NCBI GenBank assembly: GCA_002344055.1
Contig: DDTH01000006.1
Location: 473,037 to 537,036 of the forward strand
Length of the DNA: 64,000 nucleotides
Origin: Sphingomonadales bacterium UBA2369
GTDB lineage: Bacteria; Pseudomonadota; Alphaproteobacteria; Sphingomonadales; Sphingomonadaceae
Reading direction: 5' to 3'
A program made the translations under genes and the position numbers. Within the stretch, counting starts at the first letter, position 1; every line of letters begins with the position of its first letter. Under the pieces are notes generated by a model that ran no database searches, was not told the DNA's origin, and saw only the letters and a list, made by a program, of their open reading frames with translations. Below, in pieces: positions 7,920 through 16,087 of this stretch.

Positions 7920-8228
7920 TCACCTTTTGTCCTCGAGCAAGGCAGTGCCGGAGCGGCGGATGCCCTGCTCGATCAGCGGCCGGAGGAATTCGAGCATCGG
8001 CGGGAGCGTGACGGTCACGCGCACGATCCGCTCCTGCACGTCCAGACTGGCGCTCACATCCTGCCCCATCGCGGCGACCGCCAGGTCGAGCCGGTCGCCG
8101 GTCCAGCCGGGTGTCACGGTCGCGCCGGCCGGCAGCGCCCCGATCAATTGCCCGGTACCCGCCTCGATCCGCCGCTTCGCCTCCGCCGCACCGAGGCCGT
8201 GCGGCACATCGATGCTGTGATCGCTCAC
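7920..8228 (-). CDS. PHA_gran_rgn-family protein (polyhydroxyalkanoic acid system)
   Basis: 102 residues starting VSDHSIDVPHGLGAAEAKRR. The pattern of an N-terminal HGLG/EAKRRIE helix, a central beta part (GWTGDRLDLAV) and a C-terminal LEFLRPLIEQGIRR helix fits the small PHA_gran_rgn family, often found near polyhydroxyalkanoate genes but of uncertain role. The GTG at 8228 overlaps the stop of the upstream propeller gene as GTGA, which indicates translational coupling and decides the start. No PHA synthase or phasin is visible nearby. Confidence 0.75.
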   Translation of the reverse strand: MSDHSIDVPHGLGAAEAKRRIEAGTGQLIGALPAGATVTPGWTGDRLDLAVAAMGQDVSASLDVQERIVRVTVTLPPMLEFLRPLIEQGIRRSGTALLEDKR

Positions 8229-9193
8229 CGCGCGGCCGGCGCGATGGCGAGACCGTCGCCATTGGCCCCCGCCGCGATCCGGCGCAGGACATTCCCGCTG
8301 GCAAGATCGACCTCCGCGACCTGATTGCGGCCGGTTTCGGCGGCATAGAGCCGCGCGCCATCGGCCGAGAACAGAATGGTGACCTGCCCGGCCTGTTGCG
8401 CGCCGCTCACCTCGATCGTGCGGACGGCGGCACGGGTCTGCGCGTCGATCACGGTCAGGCAGCCGCAGCCGAGATTGGAGGTAACGATCCAGCGTCCGTC
8501 CGGGCTGGCGAGGACGCGGATAGGCGTGGGTCCGGTGGCGATCTCCGCAACGCGCTCCATACTGGCGGTGTCGAAGGCCTGCACCCGCGCGCCCTGCAGA
8601 TCGCCGACCCACAAGGTGCGCCCGTCCGGCGTAAGCGCTATCCCTTCCGGGTTACCGCCGACGTTCAGGTCACGAAGTTTCGCGCCGTTGGCGAGGTCGA
8701 GCACGCTGACCGTGCCATCCGCAATGTTGGCAGTGTAGGCGCGGCTGCGATCGGGCGAGACCGCGACCATGTGGGTGCCGCGCTGGCCGGTCGCGATGGC
8801 GCTGACCCGGTCATACAGGTTGGTGTCGACGATCGTCAGCGACTGGCTGCGCTCGGTCGTCGCGACGATGCGGCCGTCGGGCAACCAGACGATGCCGTGC
8901 GGGCCGGCATTGGGCGACAGGTCGATGGTCCGCAGCTTCGCGCGCGTGGCCACGTCGAAAATGTCGATGCCGGCGGCGCCGTAGGAAACGACTGCCGCGT
9001 GCCGCCCATCCGGCGAAATGGCGATTTCATGCGGCATCCGCCCGGTGGCGGCGCGGCCGAGTTCCTGGCCCGTCGCCAGATCGATGAAACTGACCGTGTC
9101 CTCGCCCTTGTTGCCCACAAGCAAAGTGCCGGAGGGCGCGGCGGCGGGCTGGCCGAGCATGGCCGCCGAAAGAAGGAGGAGGAGCAATTGCAT
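8225..9193 (-). CDS. YVTN-type beta-propeller protein, exported
   Basis: 322 residues with a signal peptide MQLLLLLLSAAMLGQPAAA, then a seven-bladed-propeller-like series of repeats. Each repeat carries a variant of ISPDGRHAAVVS / VSPDRSRAYTAN / LTPDGRTLWVGD / ASPDGRWIVTSN / FSADGARLYAAE followed by a V.DLA or IDA.T strand, the YVTN pattern. One blade has a GCGC motif. Likely periplasmic; family members are scaffolds or, in some cases, subunits of quinoprotein dehydrogenases, and no catalytic site is visible. Start at 9193 chosen for the signal peptide. Coupled to the PHA_gran_rgn gene downstream. Confidence 0.82.
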   Translation of the reverse strand: MQLLLLLLSAAMLGQPAAAPSGTLLVGNKGEDTVSFIDLATGQELGRAATGRMPHEIAISPDGRHAAVVSYGAAGIDIFDVATRAKLRTIDLSPNAGPHGIVWLPDGRIVATTERSQSLTIVDTNLYDRVSAIATGQRGTHMVAVSPDRSRAYTANIADGTVSVLDLANGAKLRDLNVGGNPEGIALTPDGRTLWVGDLQGARVQAFDTASMERVAEIATGPTPIRVLASPDGRWIVTSNLGCGCLTVIDAQTRAAVRTIEVSGAQQAGQVTILFSADGARLYAAETGRNQVAEVDLASGNVLRRIAAGANGDGLAIAPAAR

Positions 9194-9326
9194 CGTGGGC
9201 GCCTTTTGCGGTGTCTGGGCAGAGCTTAGGCCGCGCTGGCCATCGCGCAAGACCGCAGCGAGGGCGGCAACCCAAGCTTAACGGCATTTGCCCTATGCGT
9301 CCGTGTGCAACGGAAGGACCGGCGAC

Positions 9327-9767
9327 GTGAACATCAGCAACATGGCGGGTCTCGGCATCGTCATCGCGGCAGGTGCAGCATTTGGCTGGCTGGCCGTGGG
9401 CGAAGAGAAGGCCGTTGAGACACCGGCGGAGGTCGCCGCTGGCACCAAAGCTCCGTCAAAGGCGCCCGCAGGGAACGCGGCCACGTGGGCAGCAGAGCGC
9501 CCGACGGGCCAAAGGAGCACTGCGTCCGACGGCGGGCCTGACGAAGGCTTGCCGCCCCCTCCGCCGGGTATCGATGTCGCCGAGGATTCGATGCGGCGTG
9601 CGCAGAGGATGCAGGTCACGCAGGACTCACCCTTGCAGACCGGTGGGGCCACTTCGGCCGCTCCCCCATCCGTTTCCGCAACGCCGTCCGCCCGCCCGAT
9701 CCCAGAGGGCGCGGGCTGGACCCCGTCGCCCGATGCTGGCTGGGGTCCGCCCGCCGATCGCCGTTAG
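9327..9767 (+). CDS. Membrane-anchored Pro/Ala-rich hypothetical protein
   Basis: 146 residues: a single N-terminal hydrophobic segment (MAGLGIVIAAGAAFGWLAVG) then a long, low-complexity Ala/Pro/Thr/Ser region with a polyproline run GLPPPPPGID. Probably an inner-membrane anchored protein whose disordered tail is in the periplasm; no domain recognised. GTG at 9327 is preferred because GGAAGGACC is placed 8-10 nt upstream; ATG at 9342 is the alternative. Convergent with the Tad genes; a short GCCCG/CGGGC hairpin separates the two stops. Confidence 0.5.
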   Translation: MNISNMAGLGIVIAAGAAFGWLAVGEEKAVETPAEVAAGTKAPSKAPAGNAATWAAERPTGQRSTASDGGPDEGLPPPPPGIDVAEDSMRRAQRMQVTQDSPLQTGGATSAAPPSVSATPSARPIPEGAGWTPSPDAGWGPPADRR

Positions 9768-9810
9768 GATTTGCTGCAGAAGCCCGCTTTGAACGGGCAG
9801 AGCGAGGCCG

Positions 9811-10542
9811 CTACGCCTGGAACAGATTGCAGCTCTTCGGAGTGATCCGGTTCGCGTTTTTCAGCGACTGATCGGTGCGCTGGCGTACATTGAAGGCGCT
9901 TTCGAAGCGAAGCTGCATCGGCCCGAAAACCCAGGAGCCGACGACCGGCTGATAATTGTAGGTGACCTCGACCAGCATCACGGCCGCGCCCGGCTGAGCC
10001 ATGATCTGGCGGCCGGTCGGCCCGACCGGTCCCAGACGTGCCGAGCTATGAGACTGGGCGCTGGGGGCTGAGGAGGGAAGGACCCGGCCGGCAGCCAGTA
10101 TCTCCGTGCCGTTGGTGATCGCGGCGCCGGCGCTGGTCCGCGGCTGGCCGTAGCTCGATGTCACATTGAGCGCGCCGTCGCAGCGCTGCCAGCGGATCCA
10201 TTGCGCTGCCCCGTCGGACGTCGGCTCGAGCACGGACACGATCACGCGCCCGTTCGCGGCAAACCTGATGCCGGTCCCGGTCATTTTCGCGCCGTTGAGC
10301 AGATGGATGACATCGGCTTCGTCTATGCTGCCCCTCACCCGCGCCGCATTGTCGGCGGTAAGCGTCGCGATGTTGCTCACGCGCAGATTGCCGATGGCGA
10401 GGTTGGCCGTCTCGAAGCCGTAAAGGCCTAGCGCCAACAGGATCGGTAGCGCGAACGCGAATTCCGTGAGCGCGAGACCGCTCCGGCAATCGCGCAGCCG
10501 GCGCGGCAGCGTCCGCAATGCAGGGCGAGAAATCGTGGTCAT
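9811..10542 (-). CDS. TadE-like pilus assembly protein (last of three Tad genes)
   Basis: 243 residues. A short cytoplasmic leader with RDCRSGLALTEFAFALPILL shows the Gly-x-x-x-x-Glu (G-LALTE-F) processing-like site and hydrophobic stretch typical of TadE/TadF pseudopilins of the widespread colonization island. The rest is periplasmic and beta-rich. The ATG at 10542 overlaps the stop of the upstream TadE gene (ATGA), so the two are translationally coupled. It ends a three-gene unit with 10539-11138 and 11135-12925; the motor and secretin genes of the Tad machine are not in this window. Confidence 0.8.
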   Translation of the reverse strand: MTTISRPALRTLPRRLRDCRSGLALTEFAFALPILLALGLYGFETANLAIGNLRVSNIATLTADNAARVRGSIDEADVIHLLNGAKMTGTGIRFAANGRVIVSVLEPTSDGAAQWIRWQRCDGALNVTSSYGQPRTSAGAAITNGTEILAAGRVLPSSAPSAQSHSSARLGPVGPTGRQIMAQPGAAVMLVEVTYNYQPVVGSWVFGPMQLRFESAFNVRQRTDQSLKNANRITPKSCNLFQA

Positions 10543-11138
10543 GGCGTGGTGCACCGGATTGGGGGCGTGGCAACGCTGCGGCCGGCATAAGGCTGGTTAC
10601 GCAGCACGGTGTTGGCGACGATCGTGTCGGTATTGCCCCAGCCCAGGAAGCCGGCGATCGGGAACATGCGCGGATAGGAGATCGAGACCTCGTAGCGCAC
10701 GATATCGTCCGCGCCGCCCAACCCGCTTTTGCCCCGGTCGAGATCGTAGCGCCCGTTATTGTTGAAGTCCTCGTAGCAGTCGCCCGGATTGAACTGACCA
10801 AGCGGCGCCGTATCGGACGTAATCAGTTCCGGCGTGCCGACAGCCGTGAACTCGTCATAACTCCGCGTGTTGGTCTCGACCGTCGCGGCATGGCTGAAAC
10901 TGCGCAGCCGGCCTTTCACATAGGTGTCGATATCCGTCGTCGATTTGCCGCCAACCGTCGCCATACGCGCGGCTTCGTGCAGCGTACCCTGCACGATGGA
11001 CGACACATATTGCCGCCAGCCGATCTCGAAGATGGCCAGCAGCACGACACAGAGGGCCGGCAGGATCATCGCGAATTCGATGATAGTCACGCCGCGAACA
11101 TCGCGCGACAGCGACCCGAGCCGGCGGCGCGCCCTCAT
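10539..11138 (-). CDS. TadE-like pilus assembly protein
   Basis: 199 residues. The N-terminus RDVRGVTIIEFAMILPALCV carries the pseudopilin pattern G-V-T-I-I-E-F with the Glu five after the Gly, followed by a hydrophobic helix, as in TadE. The C-terminal part is periplasmic and includes NPGDCYEDFNNNGRYDLDRG, an Asp/Asn-rich loop that could bind calcium (inference). ATG at 11138 overlaps the vWA gene's stop as ATGA, and its own stop overlaps the next start as ATGA, so all three genes are coupled. Confidence 0.82.
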   Translation of the reverse strand: MRARRRLGSLSRDVRGVTIIEFAMILPALCVVLLAIFEIGWRQYVSSIVQGTLHEAARMATVGGKSTTDIDTYVKGRLRSFSHAATVETNTRSYDEFTAVGTPELITSDTAPLGQFNPGDCYEDFNNNGRYDLDRGKSGLGGADDIVRYEVSISYPRMFPIAGFLGWGNTDTIVANTVLRNQPYAGRSVATPPIRCTTP

Positions 11139-12925
11139 TGCGTCAGCCTCAGCGCGCCGATGTTGTGGCCGATCTGGCGGAAGCGCTCGATCAGTTCGTC
11201 GCGGTCGCTCGCCGTCGACGCCTGATTCGCGTTGCTGGCGCATTCCGTCATTTCGGCGGACAGACTCGTGCCAAACGCGATCACCCAGATCGAGAAATTC
11301 TTGGCCTTCGCCGCGTTGCAGATCATCCGGAAACGCTGGAGGTGCCGGGCGTTGGCGTTGGACGCGCCGCCTGTCACACGCCCCTCGATGCTCTCAACGC
11401 CATAGCCCGAATAGGCGGCGGAATTGGTGCTGAGCTGGCCGTCGGTCATGAAGATGATGTGGCGGGCAACCGGCATTTCGTTGAACGTGTCGGGATTGTC
11501 AGCCGCGAAGACGCCGTCCGGCGACAACATCCGGGCGCCCCAGATCATACCGATGTCGTGATAGGTGAAGCCCTGCGGAGTGAGCCCGTTCACGTAGGAC
11601 TGCATTTCGCTTTCCGTCCAGATCTTCATCCGCTCCGCGGCCCTGGGACAGGCATCCTGATCGGCGCTCGATCGCGAGATGAGCGAATAATCGTCGCTGC
11701 TGGACTGTGTCAGCTGGCCGCTCGTCGGGAAGTAGACCACCTGCCGCCATGCGGGCCGCCAACGGGTGTCCGCATTGTTTGGGATCAGATCGATATTCAG
11801 GTCGTACGCGTCATCGGGGATCGTTAGACTCGTGCCGCCATTGATCGACGTGGTGGTGTCCCGCTCCTCGATGCAGCCGTTCCAGCTGCTGGTCGTGTTG
11901 GAACCGTAAGGCCTGGTCGGCAATGCGGTGGCCGTCCCCATCTTGAAGGATGAGGTGTCGAACACGCGAGGCTCATGGGTCCAATATTCCGTCGCGCCCT
12001 CGGAATAGGAATCGCTGTAGGTGATGGTCGTCACGTCGCAGGCACGGCGTGTGCCCGAGCCGGGCCGGGCCACATTCTTCTGCGTCGCAGGATAACCGGA
12101 AGCCGGCGTCCGCGCTTGCGCATAAGCGCCGCATTCGGCACTCGTCAGGTTCGTACCGACACGCTGGGTGCTGGTCGTCGTGTAGAATGGGGTCCGGGAC
12201 GGATAGGTCCAGTTATTGGAAATGTAGGCCGCGTTCACGGCACGAATGGACGAACCGACATTCACGGTCGTCGAGTAAGGGACGACGCCGTAGCGCAGCC
12301 GCATCCCGGCGCTCGCAAGCTGGTCCTGGGTGGGCTTCAGCTGCTGATAAAGCGCCATCACCGCCTGGCGCAGGGCGTAGATTTTGCGCTCGCTGTCGAC
12401 GGAGGTGTTCTGATCCGCGGCATTCCGATTCATCGAACCGGTCACGTCGAGCACGAGCATCACGTCGGTATTCACAAAGTTCTGCGAGGCCTCGCACTCG
12501 ACCGACAGATCGATCTTGTCGAAGCCGAACAGGCGCATGATCGTGGTCGGGATCTTCGTGGCCGCGGTTACCCGAACGGTCGCCACGGACGGCCTGGTGA
12601 CCTGGGGCGTGAAGGCGTCGGTCTGGTAGAGGCCTTGGGCGAAGTTGAAATTGAAGAAGCGGACGGCTTCGTCGCGGACATTATTGTCCATCGTGTCGCC
12701 GACCATCACACGGCGCCCGGCGAGCGCGCCCGCGTCGCAGGCGCTCTGCAAGCGGCTCTTCGCCATATAGGCGCGGCTCATATCGACGCCGGAACCGATG
12801 ATCCCGGCCAGCGGCAGCAGCGCAGCACCGACGATCGCCAGCGTGTTGCCCGCGCGGTCGCGCGCCAGCCGGCCGAAAAGGCCTCCACCCACCCGCTTGG
12901 CGCCAGTCTTGCCAGTGCCGAACAT
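11135..12925 (-). CDS. TadG-like pilus protein with von Willebrand A domain
   Basis: 596 residues, long for TadG. N-terminal RDRAGNTLAIVGAALLPLAG gives the TadE/G-type hydrophobic anchor near residues 23-45. A von Willebrand factor A domain begins near residue 155 with VMLVLDVTGSM, a DxxGS variant of the metal-ion MIDAS motif, and ends near 580 (IFMTDGQ, IWVIAFG). The long insert around residues 230-400 holds several Cys (SAECGA, RRACDV, NGCIEE, QDACPR), so it is probably periplasmic and disulfide-rich. Start at 12925 has GGGAGAGG close upstream. A CtrA-like palindrome is centred about 65 nt before the start. First gene of the three-gene unit. Confidence 0.85.
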   Translation of the reverse strand: MFGTGKTGAKRVGGGLFGRLARDRAGNTLAIVGAALLPLAGIIGSGVDMSRAYMAKSRLQSACDAGALAGRRVMVGDTMDNNVRDEAVRFFNFNFAQGLYQTDAFTPQVTRPSVATVRVTAATKIPTTIMRLFGFDKIDLSVECEASQNFVNTDVMLVLDVTGSMNRNAADQNTSVDSERKIYALRQAVMALYQQLKPTQDQLASAGMRLRYGVVPYSTTVNVGSSIRAVNAAYISNNWTYPSRTPFYTTTSTQRVGTNLTSAECGAYAQARTPASGYPATQKNVARPGSGTRRACDVTTITYSDSYSEGATEYWTHEPRVFDTSSFKMGTATALPTRPYGSNTTSSWNGCIEERDTTTSINGGTSLTIPDDAYDLNIDLIPNNADTRWRPAWRQVVYFPTSGQLTQSSSDDYSLISRSSADQDACPRAAERMKIWTESEMQSYVNGLTPQGFTYHDIGMIWGARMLSPDGVFAADNPDTFNEMPVARHIIFMTDGQLSTNSAAYSGYGVESIEGRVTGGASNANARHLQRFRMICNAAKAKNFSIWVIAFGTSLSAEMTECASNANQASTASDRDELIERFRQIGHNIGALRLTQ

Positions 12926-12982
12926 GCACCTCTCCCATCGATCCGCGTCAGCGGTCAGACGCGGCGTGTGCGCCGGGTTGGG

Positions 12983-12997
12983 CTAAGGACGGCTTAG
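12983..12997. promoter_or_regulatory. CtrA-like palindrome upstream of Tad genes
   Basis: CTAAGGACGGCTTAG is CTAA-N7-TTAG, a symmetrical version of the TTAA-N7-TTAA CtrA box with one mismatch in each half. It lies 57 nt upstream of the TadG-like start at 12925. The Tad pilus genes of Caulobacter are CtrA-controlled, which makes the placement meaningful, though binding is inferred. Confidence 0.4.
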
Positions 12998-13133
12998 CCG
13001 GCATGGTAATCGCCGCGTTAACGATGGTGGCGGGTGCGAAGGCCCGGTCCAGGCAGCGCGATTCGCCGTCGGCGGCGCAGCATCAAGCCCATCATTCATG
13101 CTGCATTGCGGCGAAGCGAAAGACGAACAGGTT

Positions 13134-13150
13134 GAAACGCTTGGCGTTTC
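13134..13150. promoter_or_regulatory. Inverted repeat in promoter region of M15 peptidase
   Basis: GAAACGCTTGGCGTTTC is a perfect 7-bp inverted repeat with a 3-nt centre, 35 nt upstream of the peptidase start. It could be a repressor site or a short RNA hairpin in the leader. No regulator is identified. Confidence 0.35.
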
Positions 13151-13185
13151 GATGACTCTGCGGAACCCTTGTCTATATCCGCCCC

Positions 13186-13938
13186 ATGCGAAAATTCACT
13201 TTGGCTCAGGCCGCGATTGCGGCCGCGCTCGCGTTCACTCTGGCCCCGGCAGCAGCCCAGGCGCCGGTCGCCCCGCCGTCCGTCATCACCCTTGTTTCCA
13301 ACGCCGTGATCGCCGATTCGGCCAGCACGCTCGACGTGCTCGCGCTCGACGACGCGCAATTCACCGGCATCGATTACCCGCGCGTCGCGCCGGGGCAGGA
13401 GCGCGCCGATTTCGAAGCATGGCTCGACCGTTCTCCCGCCAATCGCGAGGCGATCGGCGCCTTCCGCACGCATCTGGCCGCGAATGGCGTCGAAGACGTG
13501 CTGCCCGTCTGGCAGCTGGTCCGCACTTCGTCCTCGTTCCGCGGCTGCCGCGCGCAGCCGTTCGAGGTCGCGCCGCGCGAGAAGTGGGACAATATCGTTC
13601 AGACACTGAAATTCGTCGAGAAGAACGTGATTCCATCGGTCGGCCGGGTGCAGGCGGTGTCGGGCTATCGCAATCCCGGCCTCAACCGTTGCTCCGCCGG
13701 CGCCCGCGCCAGCGCCCACCAGAATTTCTTCGCGCTGGACCTGATGCCGGTCGATGCCGCCGTCGGCCGGGGCGAGATGATCCGCGGCGTGTGCGCGGCG
13801 CACGCGCGCGAGGGGCAGGAATTCAATGCCGGCCTGGGCTTCTACAATGGCCGGCGCTTCCACGTGGACACGAACGGCTTTCGCCGCTGGGGCGCGAACG
13901 GCCGGGGCGCCAGCAGCCCCTGCGGCGGCCGCGCCTGA
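13186..13938 (+). CDS. Peptidase M15 family (D-Ala-D-Ala carboxypeptidase-like), exported
   Basis: 250 residues with a signal peptide (MRKFTLAQAAIAAALAFTLA, cleavage near AQA). The C-terminal half matches the Peptidase_M15A/M15_3 fold: VSGYRNPGLNRCS near 165, SAHQNFFALDL with zinc ligands His178 and Asp185, and RRFHVDTNG with zinc ligand His226. Likely a periplasmic peptidoglycan carboxypeptidase or endopeptidase. The N-terminal 100 residues are a lineage-specific domain. Monocistronic-looking: Tad genes are divergent upstream and the next gene follows 139 nt later. A 7-bp inverted repeat lies in the leader. Confidence 0.85.
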   Translation: MRKFTLAQAAIAAALAFTLAPAAAQAPVAPPSVITLVSNAVIADSASTLDVLALDDAQFTGIDYPRVAPGQERADFEAWLDRSPANREAIGAFRTHLAANGVEDVLPVWQLVRTSSSFRGCRAQPFEVAPREKWDNIVQTLKFVEKNVIPSVGRVQAVSGYRNPGLNRCSAGARASAHQNFFALDLMPVDAAVGRGEMIRGVCAAHAREGQEFNAGLGFYNGRRFHVDTNGFRRWGANGRGASSPCGGRA

Positions 13939-14077
13939 AGCGGGGCGAAGGACGCGCCGGACGCGACGAACCGGTCTTCACCCTGTTTCGTCGCCCGCCG
14001 CTCCGCCCTGGTCGCAAGGGATTCCCGGCGCGGCGGCAAGCGTCTATTAAGGCATGACCCAGCAAAAGGGGCTTGTC

Positions 14078-14614
14078 ATGACGCGTCACATCCTTGTTTC
14101 GGCCGCGCTCGTCGCGGCGTCATTCCCCGCTCTTCCCGCCACCGCCGGAAGCGCCGCCGCGCTGCAATCGACGGTCGGCAGCCGCAATTGCCCGCAGAGC
14201 GAAGCGCGCTCGACCCGGCGCAGCGTCATCAGCGGCCTTGGCAGCCTCGGCCGCCGCTTCGTCGGATCGAACCCGGTATCGCGCACGGTCGAGAGCGTGA
14301 TTCCCGCCCAGTCCATGCTGACCGACGCCTTCCTCGATATGCTGGATTGCGACGAGCAGCAGAAGGCGGCCCGCGCCACGGACGAGGTCACGACCCGCGC
14401 CGAAACGCAGGGCGTCGGCACCACCGCGGCCTGGCGCAGCGAGTCCCGGCCAGGGGTATCCGGCACGTCCACCGTGACCGAGGTCGATACACCGGGCGCC
14501 GCCGGGCGCCGGTGCATGACGGTGACCGACGTCGTGATCATCGACGGCGAAGAGACGAGCATGCCCAAGCGCGTGTGCCGTACCCCGCCATCCACGCGCT
14601 ACGCCCGGGTCTGA
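14078..14614 (+). CDS. Exported hypothetical protein, surface-antigen-like C-terminus
   Basis: 178 residues with a signal peptide MTRHILVSAALVAASFPALP. The body is Ser/Thr/Arg-rich; the C-terminus GRRCMTVTDVVIIDGEETSM followed by VCRTPPSTRY resembles the Cys-T-x-x-DG-x(n)-CR ending of the 17-kDa surface antigen family (C...T..V..DG.E....R.CR). No glycine-zipper segment is obvious, so the relation is tentative. The ATG at 14078 has AAAAGGGG 6-7 nt upstream; an ATG at 14054 lies before it with no such site. The COG3904-type gene starts 5 nt after its stop, so the two are probably co-transcribed. Confidence 0.6.
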   Translation: MTRHILVSAALVAASFPALPATAGSAAALQSTVGSRNCPQSEARSTRRSVISGLGSLGRRFVGSNPVSRTVESVIPAQSMLTDAFLDMLDCDEQQKAARATDEVTTRAETQGVGTTAAWRSESRPGVSGTSTVTEVDTPGAAGRRCMTVTDVVIIDGEETSMPKRVCRTPPSTRYARV

Positions 14615-14619
14615 CACGC

Positions 14620-15336
14620 ATGCGCCGCCTGCTCGCCGGGCTGCTTGCCGCCTCGCTCTGCTCCGGCCAGGCGCTGGCGCAGGCGCGCGATCCCGCCAAC
14701 CCGACCTGTCCGGCCCAGCCGAACTGGTCGGACTATCCGAGCATGCGGTTTACCGTCGCGATGGAGAACGGCCTCAGGGTGCTGAAAGGCGAAGGGCGGA
14801 TCGACGCATCGACCCCGACCAATTTGCAGGCCGCGCTGGACGAATATCCGGAAGACGGCCCCAATCCGATCGAGGAAATCTGGCTGCGCTCGCCGGGCGG
14901 CGATGCACGCGCGGGCACGCAGGCCGGGTTCATCATCCGCCAGTCCGGACTCTTTACGCGCATTCCGGCTGGCTGGACCTGCTTCTCGGCCTGCAATTTC
15001 ATGTTCATGGGCGGCTATGTGCGGGAGGTCGATCCCGGCGGCATTTTCATGGTTCACATGTTCACCCATGTCGGCGACGGCAGCGCTACCCGGCAACAGG
15101 TGGCACGCGGCGGCGAGACCACGGTCAACATCGTCGGCGACATTGAACAGGCCTCCGCTTTGCTGGCCAGCGAGGATAACGACTTCCTGATCCGCATGGG
15201 GATTTCGCGCCAGTTGCTGACGGACGTGATGTATCAGGTCCGCGCCGTGCCATCGGGCGGGAACCGCGAGACCCGGCGCTGCCTGACCCAAAGCGAGCTG
15301 GTTCAGTATCGCGTTAAGAATGTCACGGAAGAATAA
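14620..15336 (+). CDS. ClpP-fold periplasmic protein (COG3904-like), copy 1
   Basis: 238 residues with a signal peptide ending LAQA. The core matches the ClpP/crotonase-like COG3904 group of predicted periplasmic proteins: IEEIWLRSPGGDARAG (oxyanion-type SPGG) near residue 90, then IPAGWTCFSACNFMFMGG with Ser123 in the position of the ClpP nucleophile and two flanking Cys (121, 125), and DPGGIFMVHMF with a candidate catalytic His. If active it would be a serine peptidase of the envelope; substrate unknown. A paralogue lies directly downstream (15364-16017), 27 nt away, in which the Ser and His are not kept. Confidence 0.75.
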   Translation: MRRLLAGLLAASLCSGQALAQARDPANPTCPAQPNWSDYPSMRFTVAMENGLRVLKGEGRIDASTPTNLQAALDEYPEDGPNPIEEIWLRSPGGDARAGTQAGFIIRQSGLFTRIPAGWTCFSACNFMFMGGYVREVDPGGIFMVHMFTHVGDGSATRQQVARGGETTVNIVGDIEQASALLASEDNDFLIRMGISRQLLTDVMYQVRAVPSGGNRETRRCLTQSELVQYRVKNVTEE

Positions 15337-15363
15337 GCCGAAGATGGCGCCGGGTTCGTCCGG

Positions 15364-16017
15364 ATGACCACTTGGTTTGCCTTGGCCGCAATGGTTGCAA
15401 CTGCGCTGCAACCAGCCGGCGACTGTGCGCAACCGCATCAGCCTGCCACCGCCGCGGACGAGACGGGCGCACTTCGCCTTTCCAGGCAGGACCTGAATGG
15501 AAGCCTGATATTGCGCGCGGAGGGTCCGATTGCCGCCGGCGATGCCGAACGGATCGAGGCGGAATTGCAGGATGGGCGCATCGACGAAATCCTGTTCGAG
15601 TCACCGGGAGGCGACCGCGGCGAGGCGATGCGGATCGGCCACCTGCTCCGCCGCGCGGGTGTTCTCACCCGTATTCCCGCGGGCGCGACCTGCGCCGGGG
15701 CATGCGTTGAAGCGTTTCTGGGCGGCGCGGCGAGAATGATCGATGCGGGCGCCCATGTCGGCGCGGGGGCAATGCCGGTCTCGGACGCGGCATCCACACA
15801 AGCCCCGGCGGAGCGCGAGCAAGCCGCCGGGCGTTGGGCCGAGCGTCAGGCCGACTATTATATCCGGCTCGGTGTCAGTCGCGGGCTGTTGCGGCTGCAA
15901 CTCGACATGCCCGCGGGCGCGACATGCTGGCTGACGCAAGGCGCGCAAAGACGCTACGGAGTCGCGAACACCGCTTTCGTGCCCAGCCAGATGCAGGCCG
16001 CGCCTCTCACGCGATAG
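15364..16017 (+). CDS. ClpP-fold periplasmic protein (COG3904-like), copy 2, nucleophile lost
   Basis: 217 residues with a short hydrophobic N-terminus (MTTWFALAAMVATALQPAG). It keeps the fold markers of the neighbour: IDEILFESPGGDRGEAM near residue 77, TRIPAGATCAGACVEAFLGG, and MIDAGAHVGAGA. However the position of the putative nucleophile Ser is Gly112 (CAGAC against CFSAC), and the HMF His region reads GAGAM. The flanking Cys pair (110, 114) is retained. It therefore looks like a catalytically dead paralogue, possibly a partner or regulator of copy 1, with which it is probably co-transcribed. Confidence 0.7.
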   Translation: MTTWFALAAMVATALQPAGDCAQPHQPATAADETGALRLSRQDLNGSLILRAEGPIAAGDAERIEAELQDGRIDEILFESPGGDRGEAMRIGHLLRRAGVLTRIPAGATCAGACVEAFLGGAARMIDAGAHVGAGAMPVSDAASTQAPAEREQAAGRWAERQADYYIRLGVSRGLLRLQLDMPAGATCWLTQGAQRRYGVANTAFVPSQMQAAPLTR

Positions 16018-16087
16018 CTTCCCGGCACGCAGGTATTTGCGCTTTACTGGAAAGCAGACCCCATTAGCGTCGGCTGGGACGGCGCAA

